This document shows positions 43,218 to 52,682 of a stretch of DNA of 64,000 nucleotides, one piece after another. Source of the DNA: CAJQLB01 sp905479065 (GTDB taxonomy: Bacteria > Bacteroidota > Bacteroidia > Flavobacteriales > Flavobacteriaceae). The notes under the pieces were generated by a model. It saw only the letters and a program-made list of their open reading frames with translations. It was not told where the DNA came from and did not search any database. The translations under genes were made by a program, and so were the position numbers. Within the stretch, counting starts at the first letter, position 1; every line of letters begins with the position of its first letter. The DNA is taken from contig OX044364.1 in the NCBI GenBank assembly GCA_943846735.1, positions 1,488,001 to 1,552,000 of the forward strand. Direction: 5' to 3'.

Positions 43218-43754
43218 TTATTTTAATTTGTTAGAATGTAACTTTCGAAGCTTTGCTAATTTTGGGGCAATTACAAAACTACAATAGCCTTGATTTGAAT
43301 TGTTATTATAATAATTTTGATGCTCCTTATCAGCCTCGTAAAAAACATCCAGCATTGTAACCTCAGTAACAATAGGCTTATTAAAATAAGATGACAAGGT
43401 ATTTATAACTGAGGAGGCAATAGTTTCTTGATTACTATCGTGAAAAAAAATTACTGAACGGTACTGAGTACCTTTATCTGCACCTTGTTGATTTAAAGTT
43501 GTAGGGTCATGTGTTGTCATAAATATAACTAATATATCCTCATAAGTAATAACATCAGGTTGAAATGTGATTTGAATGACCTCAGCGTGACCTGTGAGTC
43601 CAGAGCATATCTCTCTATAGGTAGGGTGACCTGGTACACGGCCACCAGAGTAGCCTGAAACCACCTTTTTAATTCCATTAACTTGCTGAAAAACTGCCTC
43701 TGTACACCAAAAACAACCTCCTCCAATGGTAGCTAACTGCAGATTTTTATCCAT
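43218..43754 (-). CDS. msrA: Peptide methionine sulfoxide reductase MsrA
   Basis: 178 residues from the ATG at 43754; a TTG further upstream would overlap the MsrB gene. The active site GCFWC carries the nucleophilic Cys at C14. GYSGG, TGHAEVIQI and YYEADKEHQNYY-like motifs (FYEADKEHQNYY here) complete the family signature. It reduces the S-epimer of methionine sulfoxide in proteins. No signal peptide is visible, so it is cytoplasmic. MsrB ends 4 bases before it; the pair is a single oxidative-repair operon. Confidence 0.93.
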   Translation of the reverse strand: MDKNLQLATIGGGCFWCTEAVFQQVNGIKKVVSGYSGGRVPGHPTYREICSGLTGHAEVIQITFQPDVITYEDILVIFMTTHDPTTLNQQGADKGTQYRSVIFFHDSNQETIASSVINTLSSYFNKPIVTEVTMLDVFYEADKEHQNYYNNNSNQGYCSFVIAPKLAKLRKLHSNKLK

Positions 43755-43758
43755 TTCT

Positions 43759-44205
43759 TTAATCTTTATCAATCATAAGAGACTCAGAATTGATGCAATA
43801 ACGTAATCTACTAGGTTCTGGCCCATCAGGAAACACGTGTCCTAAATGCGCATCGCAGGTATTGCACATAACCTCCATACGAACCATTCCAAAAGAGTCA
43901 TCTTTTTCGTATTTACAAGCATTTTCTTTTATTGGTTGTGTGAAGCTTGGCCATCCGGTTCCAGAATTAAACTTAATTGTTGAGTCAAATAAGGGGGCTT
44001 GACAGCAGACACAATTATATTTTCCATCTTCATAACTGCTACAGAAGGAGCCACTATTTGGCCTTTCAGTTCCTTTTTGCCTTGTAATTCTAAATTGCTC
44101 AGGTGTTAAATTTAACCGCCAATGAGCATCCGTTTTTTTTATTTTAAAGTTTGGAATAGGATTTCCTTTAACTGAAAAATTAATAAGATCTTTCCAGGTA
44201 AGCAT
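43759..44205 (-). CDS. msrB: Peptide methionine sulfoxide reductase MsrB
   Basis: 148 residues. Zinc is held by CVCC and CNTC pairs at about 71-74 and 117-120. The catalytic Cys lies in RLRYCINSESL near the C-terminus. GTGWPSF and HLGHVFPDGP are further family motifs. It reduces the R-epimer of methionine sulfoxide, complementing MsrA encoded next to it. Confidence 0.93.
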   Translation of the reverse strand: MLTWKDLINFSVKGNPIPNFKIKKTDAHWRLNLTPEQFRITRQKGTERPNSGSFCSSYEDGKYNCVCCQAPLFDSTIKFNSGTGWPSFTQPIKENACKYEKDDSFGMVRMEVMCNTCDAHLGHVFPDGPEPSRLRYCINSESLMIDKD

Positions 44206-44377
44206 CGTGTAATTTATTTTCTTCTAGATAGTTAACAATATTTTTATCTAATATCAGAAATATTTTACTTCTTTACAACAAAACGTAATTTTAAAACAGG
44301 TTTAATTAAAACAACTATTATCTCATTTAGAAAGGTTTCATAAAGTTTAGTATTTTTACTGAAAATCATTGATTTAC

Positions 44378-45568
44378 ATGGAGATACTCATTTCAAAAAC
44401 AGAAAAATTTGTCATTGAATTATTTAATAATAAACTCGATAATAAATTTGTATTTCACAACCTCGCTCATACCCAACAAGTTGTTGACAATGTCCATCAA
44501 TTAGTTGAAGTATCAGCTATTGAGAATCGAGATAAAGATATTTTATTACTAAGTGCTTGGTTGCATGATACCGGTTACACCGTAAGTTCTAAAAACCATG
44601 AAATGGAAAGTGTCAAAATAGCAAAGGCCTTTCTTTTAGAAAACAATTGTAATGCTTCTGATATTGATACTATTTCAGCACTGATTATGGCAACTAAAAT
44701 CAATCATCATCCAAATAATGACAATGAAAAAATTATCCGAGATGCCGATTGTGGTCACATTGCGAGTAAAAATTACATCCAAATTGCAGAACTTTTGCGA
44801 AAAGAATGGGAATTCACCTGCAACAAAACATTAACAGAACTTGAATGGCTGGAAGAAAATATAAATTTCTTAGCAATTGAGCATCAATTTTACAGTAATG
44901 AAGCCTCACAGATATGGGAAAAAGGAAAAAGGAGAAATTTGTCAGAATTATTAAAAACTCAAAATAAACTAAAACGAGAAAACTCAAAATTAAACTACAA
45001 AAAAGAAGAATTAAGTTTTAAAAAAAATAAGATTGAGTTACCTGAAAGAGGTATTGAAACAATGTTCAGGGTAGCACTACGAAATCACATTACGCTCAGT
45101 GATATTGCAGATACAAAGGCAAATATATTATTATCAGTTAATGCCATAATTATTTCCTTAGTGCTATCAAATCTCGTCTCAAAATTGGATAATCCATCAA
45201 ATGATTATCTCATATGGCCAACAGTTATTTTTACAGGATTTACCGTTGTGTCTATCATACTTTCAATTCTTGCAACTAGGCCAAATGTTACTCAAGGTAA
45301 ATTTAGTAAACAAGACGTTGCTGCTAAAAAAGTAAATCTTCTTTTTTTCGGCAATTTCCATAAAATGGCACTAAATGAATTTGAATGGGCCATGGGAGAA
45401 ATGATGCAAGACAGAGATTACTTATATGGCTCCCTTACAAAAGACCTCTATTTCTTGGGTTTAGTTTTGAACAGAAAGTATAAGTTACTAAGGTTGACAT
45501 ACTCTGTGTTTATGGTAGGTATCGTTGTTAGTGTCTTGTCTTTTGCTGTCGCCTTTCATTATTCATAA
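44378..45568 (+). CDS. HD phosphohydrolase domain fused to Pycsar-type TM effector
   Basis: 396 residues from the ATG at 44378 (a TTG 9 bases earlier is less likely). Residues 10-180 are an HD domain: H31, H63-D64 (AWLHDTG) and D124 (RDADCGH) are the metal ligands. A charged coiled linker (about 185-222) leads to residues 225-396, which match the Pycsar effector membrane family: RVALRNHITLSDIADTKANILLSVNAIII with helices at 248-266, 281-300 and 374-394. In Pycsar defence a cyclic-nucleotide-activated effector of this family damages the membrane. Here no cyclase is adjacent, and the HD domain might hydrolyse a cyclic nucleotide. A housekeeping role is also possible, since such fusions are common in this phylum. 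Confidence 0.75.
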   Translation: MEILISKTEKFVIELFNNKLDNKFVFHNLAHTQQVVDNVHQLVEVSAIENRDKDILLLSAWLHDTGYTVSSKNHEMESVKIAKAFLLENNCNASDIDTISALIMATKINHHPNNDNEKIIRDADCGHIASKNYIQIAELLRKEWEFTCNKTLTELEWLEENINFLAIEHQFYSNEASQIWEKGKRRNLSELLKTQNKLKRENSKLNYKKEELSFKKNKIELPERGIETMFRVALRNHITLSDIADTKANILLSVNAIIISLVLSNLVSKLDNPSNDYLIWPTVIFTGFTVVSIILSILATRPNVTQGKFSKQDVAAKKVNLLFFGNFHKMALNEFEWAMGEMMQDRDYLYGSLTKDLYFLGLVLNRKYKLLRLTYSVFMVGIVVSVLSFAVAFHYS

Positions 45569-45591
45569 AGTAACCGCATGATTAATTGATT

Positions 45592-47961
45592 CTAAGCCTT
45601 AATTTCCTTCATTAAGTCGGTATAGGTGTAAAATGCCTTATCATTTTTTGTTGCATGATAAAGAACACTTACCCGTATGGCTTTCAGACCTGTGACAGCC
45701 TGCAAATCTTGTAACTCAACAATTTCGATATCATTATCCAAATAGTTTTTCGATTGAAGGAATTTAACATATCTTAAATATTCTATTTCATCTTGTTTTT
45801 GAGAGTACACAATACTTATTTTGCCTTTTTTAGTAACTCGTTCACTGGTTCCTTTAATATAAGCTTTATCTACACGTTTTTTTACTATTTCATAACGTGC
45901 ATTATATGTTCCGTCCACATCAAATTGTTTTTCATCCATTCTAAAACTTATCGATAAAGCCTGATTAAATACCAAAATCATTGAAGCCACGTCTAATGAA
46001 ATCGGAAAATTAGATTGCATTTGATAATAAGCATTTTCCATTTCACACATCACTTGTAATTGCCACAATCTTAAGTTATATAGATATATAGAATTAAAAC
46101 TATCATTTTTTGTAATAGACTCTCCTATATACATATTATGTTCTACGCCATCTGTTTTAAATCGCTCGAAGTAATGCGGATACATCAATTGTGCTTCCTC
46201 TTGTTTTTTATCTAAAAGGGATGCAAGTTCTTTATTAATAGATGTCATGGTGCTATCATACTGTTTCCTATGGTAATATAACACATGTAATTTTTTATCA
46301 ATATTACTACGGTATGACTTGAGGTCATCAACAAAGATATTTCTCTTTGTGAAATGTTTAAAAATACTATTGATATCCTCCTTTAAAAATCGAGTTACTT
46401 GTTGCTCCGTATCAACTTGAAAGTGATGATCTAATTGATCAAGGTAGTTATTAATTTGAAAAATATGTTGTTCATAAATCGGCAATGACTCTTGTTGAAA
46501 AGCTTTCTCTAAAACTAATTTCACCAGATTTAATTGTGCTTTTAAATCTTCTTTAGTTGCTTGGTTTCGTGCTTCTGAAGAACCTTTTACATCAATTTGT
46601 CCATACAAGGGATACACGTTATCAAAACCAATTTTATTAAAAACAGGGTTTTGACCGTTTAATTCGTTCTTAATGAAATTTTTCGCTTCTTTTTCAAAAC
46701 GCCAATGAACACTTGGATGAATGGACGTGCATTCTTTTTGAATAATTGCTTCAATTAAATTTTTTCTATCTTTTTTGATGCGCTCAACTGCAGAAATAAT
46801 AAATGGCATAACATCTTCCAGTTTATTGGCACTTATACTATTCAAAACCGAGGGCTCTTTTGAGACAATTTCAAGAATTCCCATCAAACCATCATTATTT
46901 GCAAGTGGTGCAAAAATAGCACTTCTAAAACCTTGATCCTCAAGGGATTTTAAATGAGGAGCTGGAGACTTATCAAGTAATATCTGAACATCAGAAATCG
47001 AAAAGTATCTTTTTTCCTCCAGTAATCTTTTTTGAGACCAATCACATAAGATATCAGCACATTTAGAAGCTTCATTTTTATAGAGTAAAAAGCTATCCAA
47101 CCCTGACGTATAAGCTCTTTCAAAAACATCTTCATGTTGGTTATAAATTGAAAATCCAACTTGAATATCATTTAAGCCCAAAAGAGATTGAAATATTTTA
47201 TGAAAACTATCCATACCACCTTCAGCTCTTCGCTTATTTCTTCCAATTAATGAAGATTTGATATTTGAAATAGATTGATCGTCAGTGACATCAAAAATAT
47301 TTGATATAACAAATCCCTTAAACAAATAACTAGATGGCGGAAATTTTTCTTTCCAGAGTTCAATATTTTCAAAATTATCAAGTAATAACTCAAAATCTTG
47401 CTGCGTTATATGAGGTGCGTGTTTTTTAGGAATTATTTCAGTGAAATCGGCATTATATAGTATTTTATAGTATCGCAAAATTCCGTTTACATCAGGGATT
47501 TCATAATAAAAGGGTCTTTTAAAATTTATATTATATCCATAACAAACGTTCAAAATAATGGCACAAGCAATAATATACTTTTCATCAGACGGCATATACC
47601 TTAGGTTTAATTCAAAATTTGTGCCTGCCGTTTTCAGAATATTTCTAAATCGATCAGAGGCATTAAAAATTAAATTATGAAATGGTACTGAAGCTGTCTT
47701 TATCTCATTTTTTGTGAGAATTGCACTAAAAGCATCTTGCAAAATCACACTTATCTCTTTTTCTCTAAGCTTTAAAACAGACACATCGCTAAATCCATCT
47801 CGTAACTCAGGATAATTCTCTGCAACCTCTAATATTCTTTGTGATTTACTTACAATATGTTTATCTGAGTGCTTTAAAAGCTCACTGTATTGCAAGAGTA
47901 GTTTATTAAAACTTACTTTTATTTCTAAAGGAGATTCGAAACCTTCGTTTATATCTTTCAT
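45592..47961 (-). CDS. Large GAF-domain protein of unknown function
   Basis: 789 residues without membrane helices. Residues about 240-400 contain a GAF domain (LNDIQVGFSIYN, GFRSAIFAPLANNDGLMGILEIVS). The first 200 residues and the last 390 have no family I can name; the C-terminal half is helical and charged. Proteins of this layout are conserved in flavobacteria without a known role. It is convergent with the HD/Pycsar-like gene; only 23 bases separate the two stops. Confidence 0.72.
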   Translation of the reverse strand: MKDINEGFESPLEIKVSFNKLLLQYSELLKHSDKHIVSKSQRILEVAENYPELRDGFSDVSVLKLREKEISVILQDAFSAILTKNEIKTASVPFHNLIFNASDRFRNILKTAGTNFELNLRYMPSDEKYIIACAIILNVCYGYNINFKRPFYYEIPDVNGILRYYKILYNADFTEIIPKKHAPHITQQDFELLLDNFENIELWKEKFPPSSYLFKGFVISNIFDVTDDQSISNIKSSLIGRNKRRAEGGMDSFHKIFQSLLGLNDIQVGFSIYNQHEDVFERAYTSGLDSFLLYKNEASKCADILCDWSQKRLLEEKRYFSISDVQILLDKSPAPHLKSLEDQGFRSAIFAPLANNDGLMGILEIVSKEPSVLNSISANKLEDVMPFIISAVERIKKDRKNLIEAIIQKECTSIHPSVHWRFEKEAKNFIKNELNGQNPVFNKIGFDNVYPLYGQIDVKGSSEARNQATKEDLKAQLNLVKLVLEKAFQQESLPIYEQHIFQINNYLDQLDHHFQVDTEQQVTRFLKEDINSIFKHFTKRNIFVDDLKSYRSNIDKKLHVLYYHRKQYDSTMTSINKELASLLDKKQEEAQLMYPHYFERFKTDGVEHNMYIGESITKNDSFNSIYLYNLRLWQLQVMCEMENAYYQMQSNFPISLDVASMILVFNQALSISFRMDEKQFDVDGTYNARYEIVKKRVDKAYIKGTSERVTKKGKISIVYSQKQDEIEYLRYVKFLQSKNYLDNDIEIVELQDLQAVTGLKAIRVSVLYHATKNDKAFYTYTDLMKEIKA

Positions 47962-47979
47962 CTGAGCACATTAAACAAA

Positions 47980-48022
47980 CAAAGTTACAAACTTTCACAA
48001 TCAAATCATCATCTTTGATTGT
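47980..48022 (-). promoter_or_regulatory. -7 box and upstream inverted repeat of the GAF gene
   Basis: On the minus strand TAACTTTG (plus 47980-47987) matches TAnnTTTG 19 bases before the ATG. An inverted repeat ACAATCAAA (47997-48005) and TTTGATTGT (48014-48022), spaced by 8 bases, lies where the -33 region would be and could be an operator. Confidence 0.3.
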
Positions 48023-48073
48023 CATAAGCTTAAACTAAAATATTGTCAATCAATTATTTGAGTAATTTGAAAT

Positions 48074-48106
48074 AAAAAAAAGCCTCTTGAAAACAAGAAG
48101 CTTTTT
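48074..48106 (-). terminator. Terminator of tRNA-Leu
   Basis: A stem AAAAGC..CTTG with CAAG..GCTTTT, one mismatch and an AAAA loop, lies 5 bases past the 3' end of the tRNA on the minus strand and has A/T tracts on both sides. Confidence 0.6.
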
Positions 48107-48111
48107 AATCG

Positions 48112-48193
48112 TACAGGCGGAGAGACTCGAACTCTCACACCTTGCGGCACTAGATCCTAAGTCTAGCGTGTCTACCAATTCCACCACGCCTGC
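48112..48193 (-). tRNA. tRNA-Leu(UAG)
   Basis: On the minus strand an 82-nt class II tRNA: acceptor GCAGGCG pairs with CGCCTGT (G1-U72 wobble), D-arm GGTGGAATTGGTAGACAC, anticodon stem CTAGA/TCTAG with loop CTTAGGA and anticodon TAG, a long variable arm (TGCCGCAAGGTGT) and T-arm GAGAGTTCGAGTCTCTC. The long variable arm is diagnostic for Leu/Ser and the anticodon decides Leu. The CCA end is not encoded. It stands alone between the GAF gene and the dipeptidase. Confidence 0.95.
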
Positions 48194-48295
48194 AAAATGG
48201 ATTGCAAATATAAACATTCCTTTTAATATTCAAATCTATCCATAAAAAATAATATCGCTTTTTGTACTTTTACAAATCATTAAATTTAGTGACTC

Positions 48296-49690
48296 ATGAC
48301 AGGTATAAAATCATATATTGATACCCACAAAAATAGATTTGTAAACGAACTTATAGAACTTCTCAAAATCCCATCTATAAGTGCTGACTCAGCATACAAT
48401 AACGATGTTTTAAAAACAGCCGAAGCCACTGCAAAGGAATTAAAAAAAGCGGGGTGTCAACATGTTGAAATTTGTGAAACCAAAGGACACCCTATTGTTT
48501 ACGGTGAAATTATTATTGACACAAAACTACCTACAGTTTTAGTGTACGGTCACTATGATGTACAACCACCAGATCCCTTAAGTTTATGGAACTCTCCACC
48601 CTTTGAGCCCATTATTAAATGTACAGATATACATCCTGATGGAGCAATTTTTGCTCGTGGTGCCTGTGATGATAAAGGCCAAATGTTCATGCATGTAAAA
48701 GCCTTGGAAATCATGAATCAAACAAATCAATTACCCTGCAATATCAAATTCATGATAGAAGGAGAAGAAGAAGTTGGAAGTAACAACTTAGTTGATTTTG
48801 TTAAAGAACATAAAAAAAAATTAAACAATGATGTCATCTTAATTTCAGATACAGGCATGATTGCCAAAGATGTCCCCTCAATTACAACAGGTCTTAGAGG
48901 GTTAAGTTATGTTGAAGTAGAAGTGACAGGGCCTAATCGCGATTTACATTCAGGATTATACGGTGGTGCTGTGGCAAACCCCATAAACATTTTAACTAAG
49001 ATGATTGCATCGCTTCACGATGACAATAACCGAATTACAATTCCGGGATTTTATGATAAAGTAGAAGAGCTTTCTTCCCAAGAACGCAATGAAATGGCTA
49101 AAGCTCCTTTTTCTTTAGACGCTTATAAAAAGGCATTAAATATTAATGCTGTTTATGGAGAAAATGGTTACACAACGAATGAACGAAATTCGATAAGACC
49201 AACACTTGATGTCAATGGTATATGGGGTGGCTATACCGGTGAGGGAGCTAAAACCGTAATTGCAAGCAAAGCATTTGCTAAAATATCCATGCGATTAGTT
49301 CCTAACCAAGATTGGCAAGAAATCACGTCACTTTTTAAAGTACATTTTGAAGCCATTGCGCCAGAAGGCATATCGGTAAAAGTAACACCTCATCATGGTG
49401 GCCAAGGCTATGTTACTCCCATTAATAATATTGGTTATAAAGCTGCTTCAATGGCCTATGAAGACACCTTTGGGAAAAAACCTATTCCACAACGCAGTGG
49501 GGGAAGTATCCCAATTGTTGCTTTGTTTGAACAAGAGCTTAAGAGCAAAACAATACTTATGGGATTTGGGCTTGACAGCGATGCCATACATTCTCCTAAC
49601 GAGCACTTTGGCCTTTTCAATTACTTTAAAGGCATTGAAACCATTCCGCTCTTTTACAAATATTTTGTAGAATTATCAAAATCCATTTAA
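48296..49690 (+). CDS. M20-family metallodipeptidase
   Basis: 464 residues. Di-zinc peptidase of the M20 (carnosine/CNDP dipeptidase) group: VLVYGHYDVQPPDP holds the first His and Asp, ARGACDDKGQ the bridging Asp, EGEEEVGS the catalytic and binding Glu, ISDTGM a further Asp, and DAIHSPNEHF the last His. DLHSGLYGG is the dimerisation/substrate region. It splits di- and tripeptides in the cytoplasm. It begins the plus-strand run that leads into hydroxyproline and hydroxylysine genes, so it could finish peptide digestion for that pathway; it is also a common house-keeping enzyme. Confidence 0.9.
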   Translation: MTGIKSYIDTHKNRFVNELIELLKIPSISADSAYNNDVLKTAEATAKELKKAGCQHVEICETKGHPIVYGEIIIDTKLPTVLVYGHYDVQPPDPLSLWNSPPFEPIIKCTDIHPDGAIFARGACDDKGQMFMHVKALEIMNQTNQLPCNIKFMIEGEEEVGSNNLVDFVKEHKKKLNNDVILISDTGMIAKDVPSITTGLRGLSYVEVEVTGPNRDLHSGLYGGAVANPINILTKMIASLHDDNNRITIPGFYDKVEELSSQERNEMAKAPFSLDAYKKALNINAVYGENGYTTNERNSIRPTLDVNGIWGGYTGEGAKTVIASKAFAKISMRLVPNQDWQEITSLFKVHFEAIAPEGISVKVTPHHGGQGYVTPINNIGYKAASMAYEDTFGKKPIPQRSGGSIPIVALFEQELKSKTILMGFGLDSDAIHSPNEHFGLFNYFKGIETIPLFYKYFVELSKSI

Positions 49691-49711
49691 ATAGCTTGAA
49701 TCTTTAGCCTT

Positions 49712-50584
49712 TTGAAAAACACGCATTATAAACAGTTCTTATTACTAAATATCGCCACGTTGTTTATAAGCACTTCAGGTGCTTTAGGCAAGTTTATTGA
49801 AATGCCGACACCTGTTATTATTTGGTGGAGATCTTTTTTAGCATTTGTTATCCTATTATTGTTTTGTAAGCTTAGAAAAATAAGACTTACTATTTCGTCT
49901 CGAAAAGATTTATGGACTTTTATTTTGAGTGCCGTATTTATGGGAGCGCATTGGATAACTTATTTTTATTCACTCAAATTTTCTAATGTAGCAATTGGTA
50001 TGCTCTCATTGTATACATTTCCTGTCATGACAGCACTTTTAGAGCCTTTATTTACAAAGGTAAAGTTAGACCCTACTCATATTTTTCTTGGTTTTATGGT
50101 GTTAGTTGGCATCTATATTCTTGCTCCTGAAATGACTTTAAATAGCTCACATGCCCAAGGGGTATTGTTGGGTTTACTTTCAGCTTTATGTTATTCGCTT
50201 CGAATATTGATTCTGAAACAACATGTTGCGCATTACAATGGAACAATGTTAATGATGTATCAATTACTCATACTCACATTTATCTTAGCACCGTTTTTAT
50301 ATTTCATGGATACATCTGGAATTCAAACGCAATTTCCATACGTTATTATATTGGCCTTATTTACTACAGCATTAGGACACTCCATGTTTGTTCATAGTCT
50401 AAAATATTTCACATCAAGTACTGCAACTATTATGACAAGTGCTTTACCTGTTTACGGCATTGTAATTGCATATATTTTTTTAAATGAAATTCCAAATAAA
50501 AATGTCTTAGTAGGAGGGTTATTAATAATCTCTACTGTCATCATAGAGGGTGTTAGATCTCAAAAAAAGAAGAAGAAAATTTAA
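49712..50584 (+). CDS. EamA-family (DMT) permease
   Basis: 290 residues with about ten membrane helices in two EamA repeats (AFVILLLFCKLRKIRLTI and ALFTTALGHSMFVHSLKYF belong to each half). The start is the TTG at 49712: an in-frame stop lies just upstream, and the next ATG is about 30 residues inside the first helix. DMT permeases move amino acids, sugars or drugs. Placed 31 bases before the reductase gene of the hydroxyproline set, it may import or export an amino acid of that pathway. Confidence 0.82.
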   Translation: MKNTHYKQFLLLNIATLFISTSGALGKFIEMPTPVIIWWRSFLAFVILLLFCKLRKIRLTISSRKDLWTFILSAVFMGAHWITYFYSLKFSNVAIGMLSLYTFPVMTALLEPLFTKVKLDPTHIFLGFMVLVGIYILAPEMTLNSSHAQGVLLGLLSALCYSLRILILKQHVAHYNGTMLMMYQLLILTFILAPFLYFMDTSGIQTQFPYVIILALFTTALGHSMFVHSLKYFTSSTATIMTSALPVYGIVIAYIFLNEIPNKNVLVGGLLIISTVIIEGVRSQKKKKKI

Positions 50585-50615
50585 TTATAGTTTCAGGATT
50601 TTTTATCTTTAAATC

Positions 50616-51578
50616 ATGTTTAATGCACTTCAAATTACGAATGGTTTTATAGAAAACAATACAGATTTTAGTTCTCTCATTTCTGAATTGAGAATTGGAT
50701 TTTCTGCAAATGAAATTATTGTCCCTCAACGACACCATCATGATTTCCCAAATCCCGAAGCAAACACTGCATCAACATTATTACTAATGCCGGCATGGAA
50801 TCCAAGCAAAGAGGCTGGTGTCAAAGTGATTACGGTTTCTCCTGAAAATGGACAATATAATCTACCTTCTATTCAAGGAACATATATTTACCTAGATGCT
50901 GCAAAAGGTGATGTAAAGGCCCTGATTGAAGCTAAAAATTTGACAGCTAAGCGTACTGCAGCAACATCTGCTTTAGCATCCTTTTACTTATCTCGAAAAA
51001 ACTCAAAATCACTCTTAATGATTGGTACAGGAGAATTATCTGTTAATTTAATTAAAGCTCATGCCTCGATTAGACCTATAGAACAAGTTTACATTTGGGG
51101 CAGAAATTTTGATAAGGCTTTGGCTATTTGTAAAAAGTTTTCAGAAACGACTCAATTTTCAATTGAAGCTATTAACCATATCAAAGAAAAAATATCTGAA
51201 GTTGATATTATCTCGTGTGCAACCTTATCAAAAACTCCTTTAATTTTTGGTAAATTCCTAAAAAAAGGACAACATATTGATCTTGTTGGAGCCTATAAAA
51301 AAGACATGCGAGAGGCCGATGATATGACCATAACAAAAGCATCGATTTTCATAGATAGCTTTCAGAGTGGCCTTGAAGAAAGTGGTGATATTGCTATTCC
51401 CATTAAACACGGTATTTTAAACCCTTCAGATATTAAGGCAGATCTTTTTGACTTATGCTCCAACCTAAAAAAGGGCCGTACTCACGAATCTGAAATAACG
51501 GTATTTAAATCCGTTGGGCATGCCCTTGAAGATTTAGTAGCTGCCAAATATTATTATAATAAAATTAGCAATGAGTAG
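50616..51578 (+). CDS. Delta1-pyrroline-2-carboxylate reductase-like (ornithine cyclodeaminase family)
   Basis: 320 residues of the ornithine cyclodeaminase/mu-crystallin family. TAKRTAATSALASFYLSRK binds the phosphate end of the cofactor, LLMIGTGELSVNLIKAH at about 129-145 is the Rossmann nucleotide loop, and DIISCATLSKTPLI follows. Besides ornithine cyclodeaminase the family contains ketimine reductases that turn Delta1-pyrroline-2-carboxylate into L-proline. The next gene encodes a trans-3-hydroxyproline dehydratase-like enzyme whose product is exactly that compound; the two genes overlap by 8 bases. This makes the reductase role the best call. Confidence 0.82.
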   Translation: MFNALQITNGFIENNTDFSSLISELRIGFSANEIIVPQRHHHDFPNPEANTASTLLLMPAWNPSKEAGVKVITVSPENGQYNLPSIQGTYIYLDAAKGDVKALIEAKNLTAKRTAATSALASFYLSRKNSKSLLMIGTGELSVNLIKAHASIRPIEQVYIWGRNFDKALAICKKFSETTQFSIEAINHIKEKISEVDIISCATLSKTPLIFGKFLKKGQHIDLVGAYKKDMREADDMTITKASIFIDSFQSGLEESGDIAIPIKHGILNPSDIKADLFDLCSNLKKGRTHESEITVFKSVGHALEDLVAAKYYYNKISNE

Positions 51579-52638
51579 CATTTATCATAATATTAAAACA
51601 AATACTAATTTTATCCCACCAACAAACTGGTTGCAAATCAAAACAATTGATATGCATACTGGGGGCGAAGCTCTTAGAGTTATTGTTGATGGCTTTCCTG
51701 TTTTAAAAGGAAGTTCTGTTTTAGAATTTCGTCGATATTGCAAAGAACATTATGACGATTTACGGAAGTTATTAATGTTTGAGCCACGAGGTCATGCAGA
51801 TATGTACGGTTGTCTGTTGCTTCCTCCAAATGATGAGAAAGCAGATTTTGGTATCATTTTTTTACACAACAACGGTTACTCAACCATGTGTGGTCATGCT
51901 ATTATTGCCATTTCCACCTTGGCTGTTAACATGAAATGGATCAGTCCACGTGAAGGAGATAATGTTTTGAAAATAGACACTCCTTGCGGTAGAATTTCAT
52001 CTTATGTTCATGTCAAAAATGGCATTGTTCAACATGTGCGTTTTCACTGTGTTCCAAGCTATGTTGTAGGGTTGGATAAAACAATTATTTTAAAAGATCT
52101 TGGAACAATTACTTATGATTTAGCTTATGGTGGCGCTTTTTACGCCTATGTTGATATCGATAAAAATGATTTTACATTTGACCTGTCTTCTCAACACTAC
52201 CAACAATTAATCAATATCGGTATGAAAATAAAAAATGGCATCATGAGTGCTGATAATTCTATCATACATCCCTATGAAAAAGATTTAAGTTTTCTATACG
52301 GAACAATTTTTATAGATACCAAAAAACAAGCATCAGGGGCCAATAGTAAAAATGTATGTGTCTTTGCAGAAGGTGAGGTAGACCGATGTCCCACTGGATC
52401 GGGAGTTTCTGGAAGAATGGCTATTCATAAAATGCGTGGTGATCTCGATATCGGTGATATCATGACTTTTGAGAGTATTACAGGTTCCGTATTTAAAGGA
52501 TCTGTTGTATCAGAACAATTGTACAGTTCATTCAAATCTGTTATCCCACAAGTAGAAGGAACTGCTTACATTACAGGAATGCAAACATTTGTATTTGACC
52601 CAAAAGATTCCATAAAAAATGGATTTATATTAAGATAA
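51571..52638 (+). CDS. trans-3-hydroxy-L-proline dehydratase-like (proline racemase family)
   Basis: 355 residues of the proline racemase fold. The first catalytic Cys is C107 (STMCGHA). The position of the second is T275 in DRCPTGSGVSGRMA, instead of the Cys found in racemases and epimerases. A Cys/Thr pair is the mark of trans-3-hydroxy-L-proline dehydratases, including the human L3HYPDH enzyme. It would remove water from trans-3-hydroxyproline to give Delta1-pyrroline-2-carboxylate. The reductase encoded before it completes the path to proline. trans-3-Hydroxyproline occurs mainly in collagens. Confidence 0.88.
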   Translation: MSSIYHNIKTNTNFIPPTNWLQIKTIDMHTGGEALRVIVDGFPVLKGSSVLEFRRYCKEHYDDLRKLLMFEPRGHADMYGCLLLPPNDEKADFGIIFLHNNGYSTMCGHAIIAISTLAVNMKWISPREGDNVLKIDTPCGRISSYVHVKNGIVQHVRFHCVPSYVVGLDKTIILKDLGTITYDLAYGGAFYAYVDIDKNDFTFDLSSQHYQQLINIGMKIKNGIMSADNSIIHPYEKDLSFLYGTIFIDTKKQASGANSKNVCVFAEGEVDRCPTGSGVSGRMAIHKMRGDLDIGDIMTFESITGSVFKGSVVSEQLYSSFKSVIPQVEGTAYITGMQTFVFDPKDSIKNGFILR

Positions 52639-52682
52639 AAATGTAATTTGTAGTGCAATCTTCCCAGACAATTTTAATTTAA

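Noticed and set aside
44378..47961. Complete Pycsar defence operon
   Set aside because: The neighbouring large gene is a GAF protein on the other strand without a cyclase domain.
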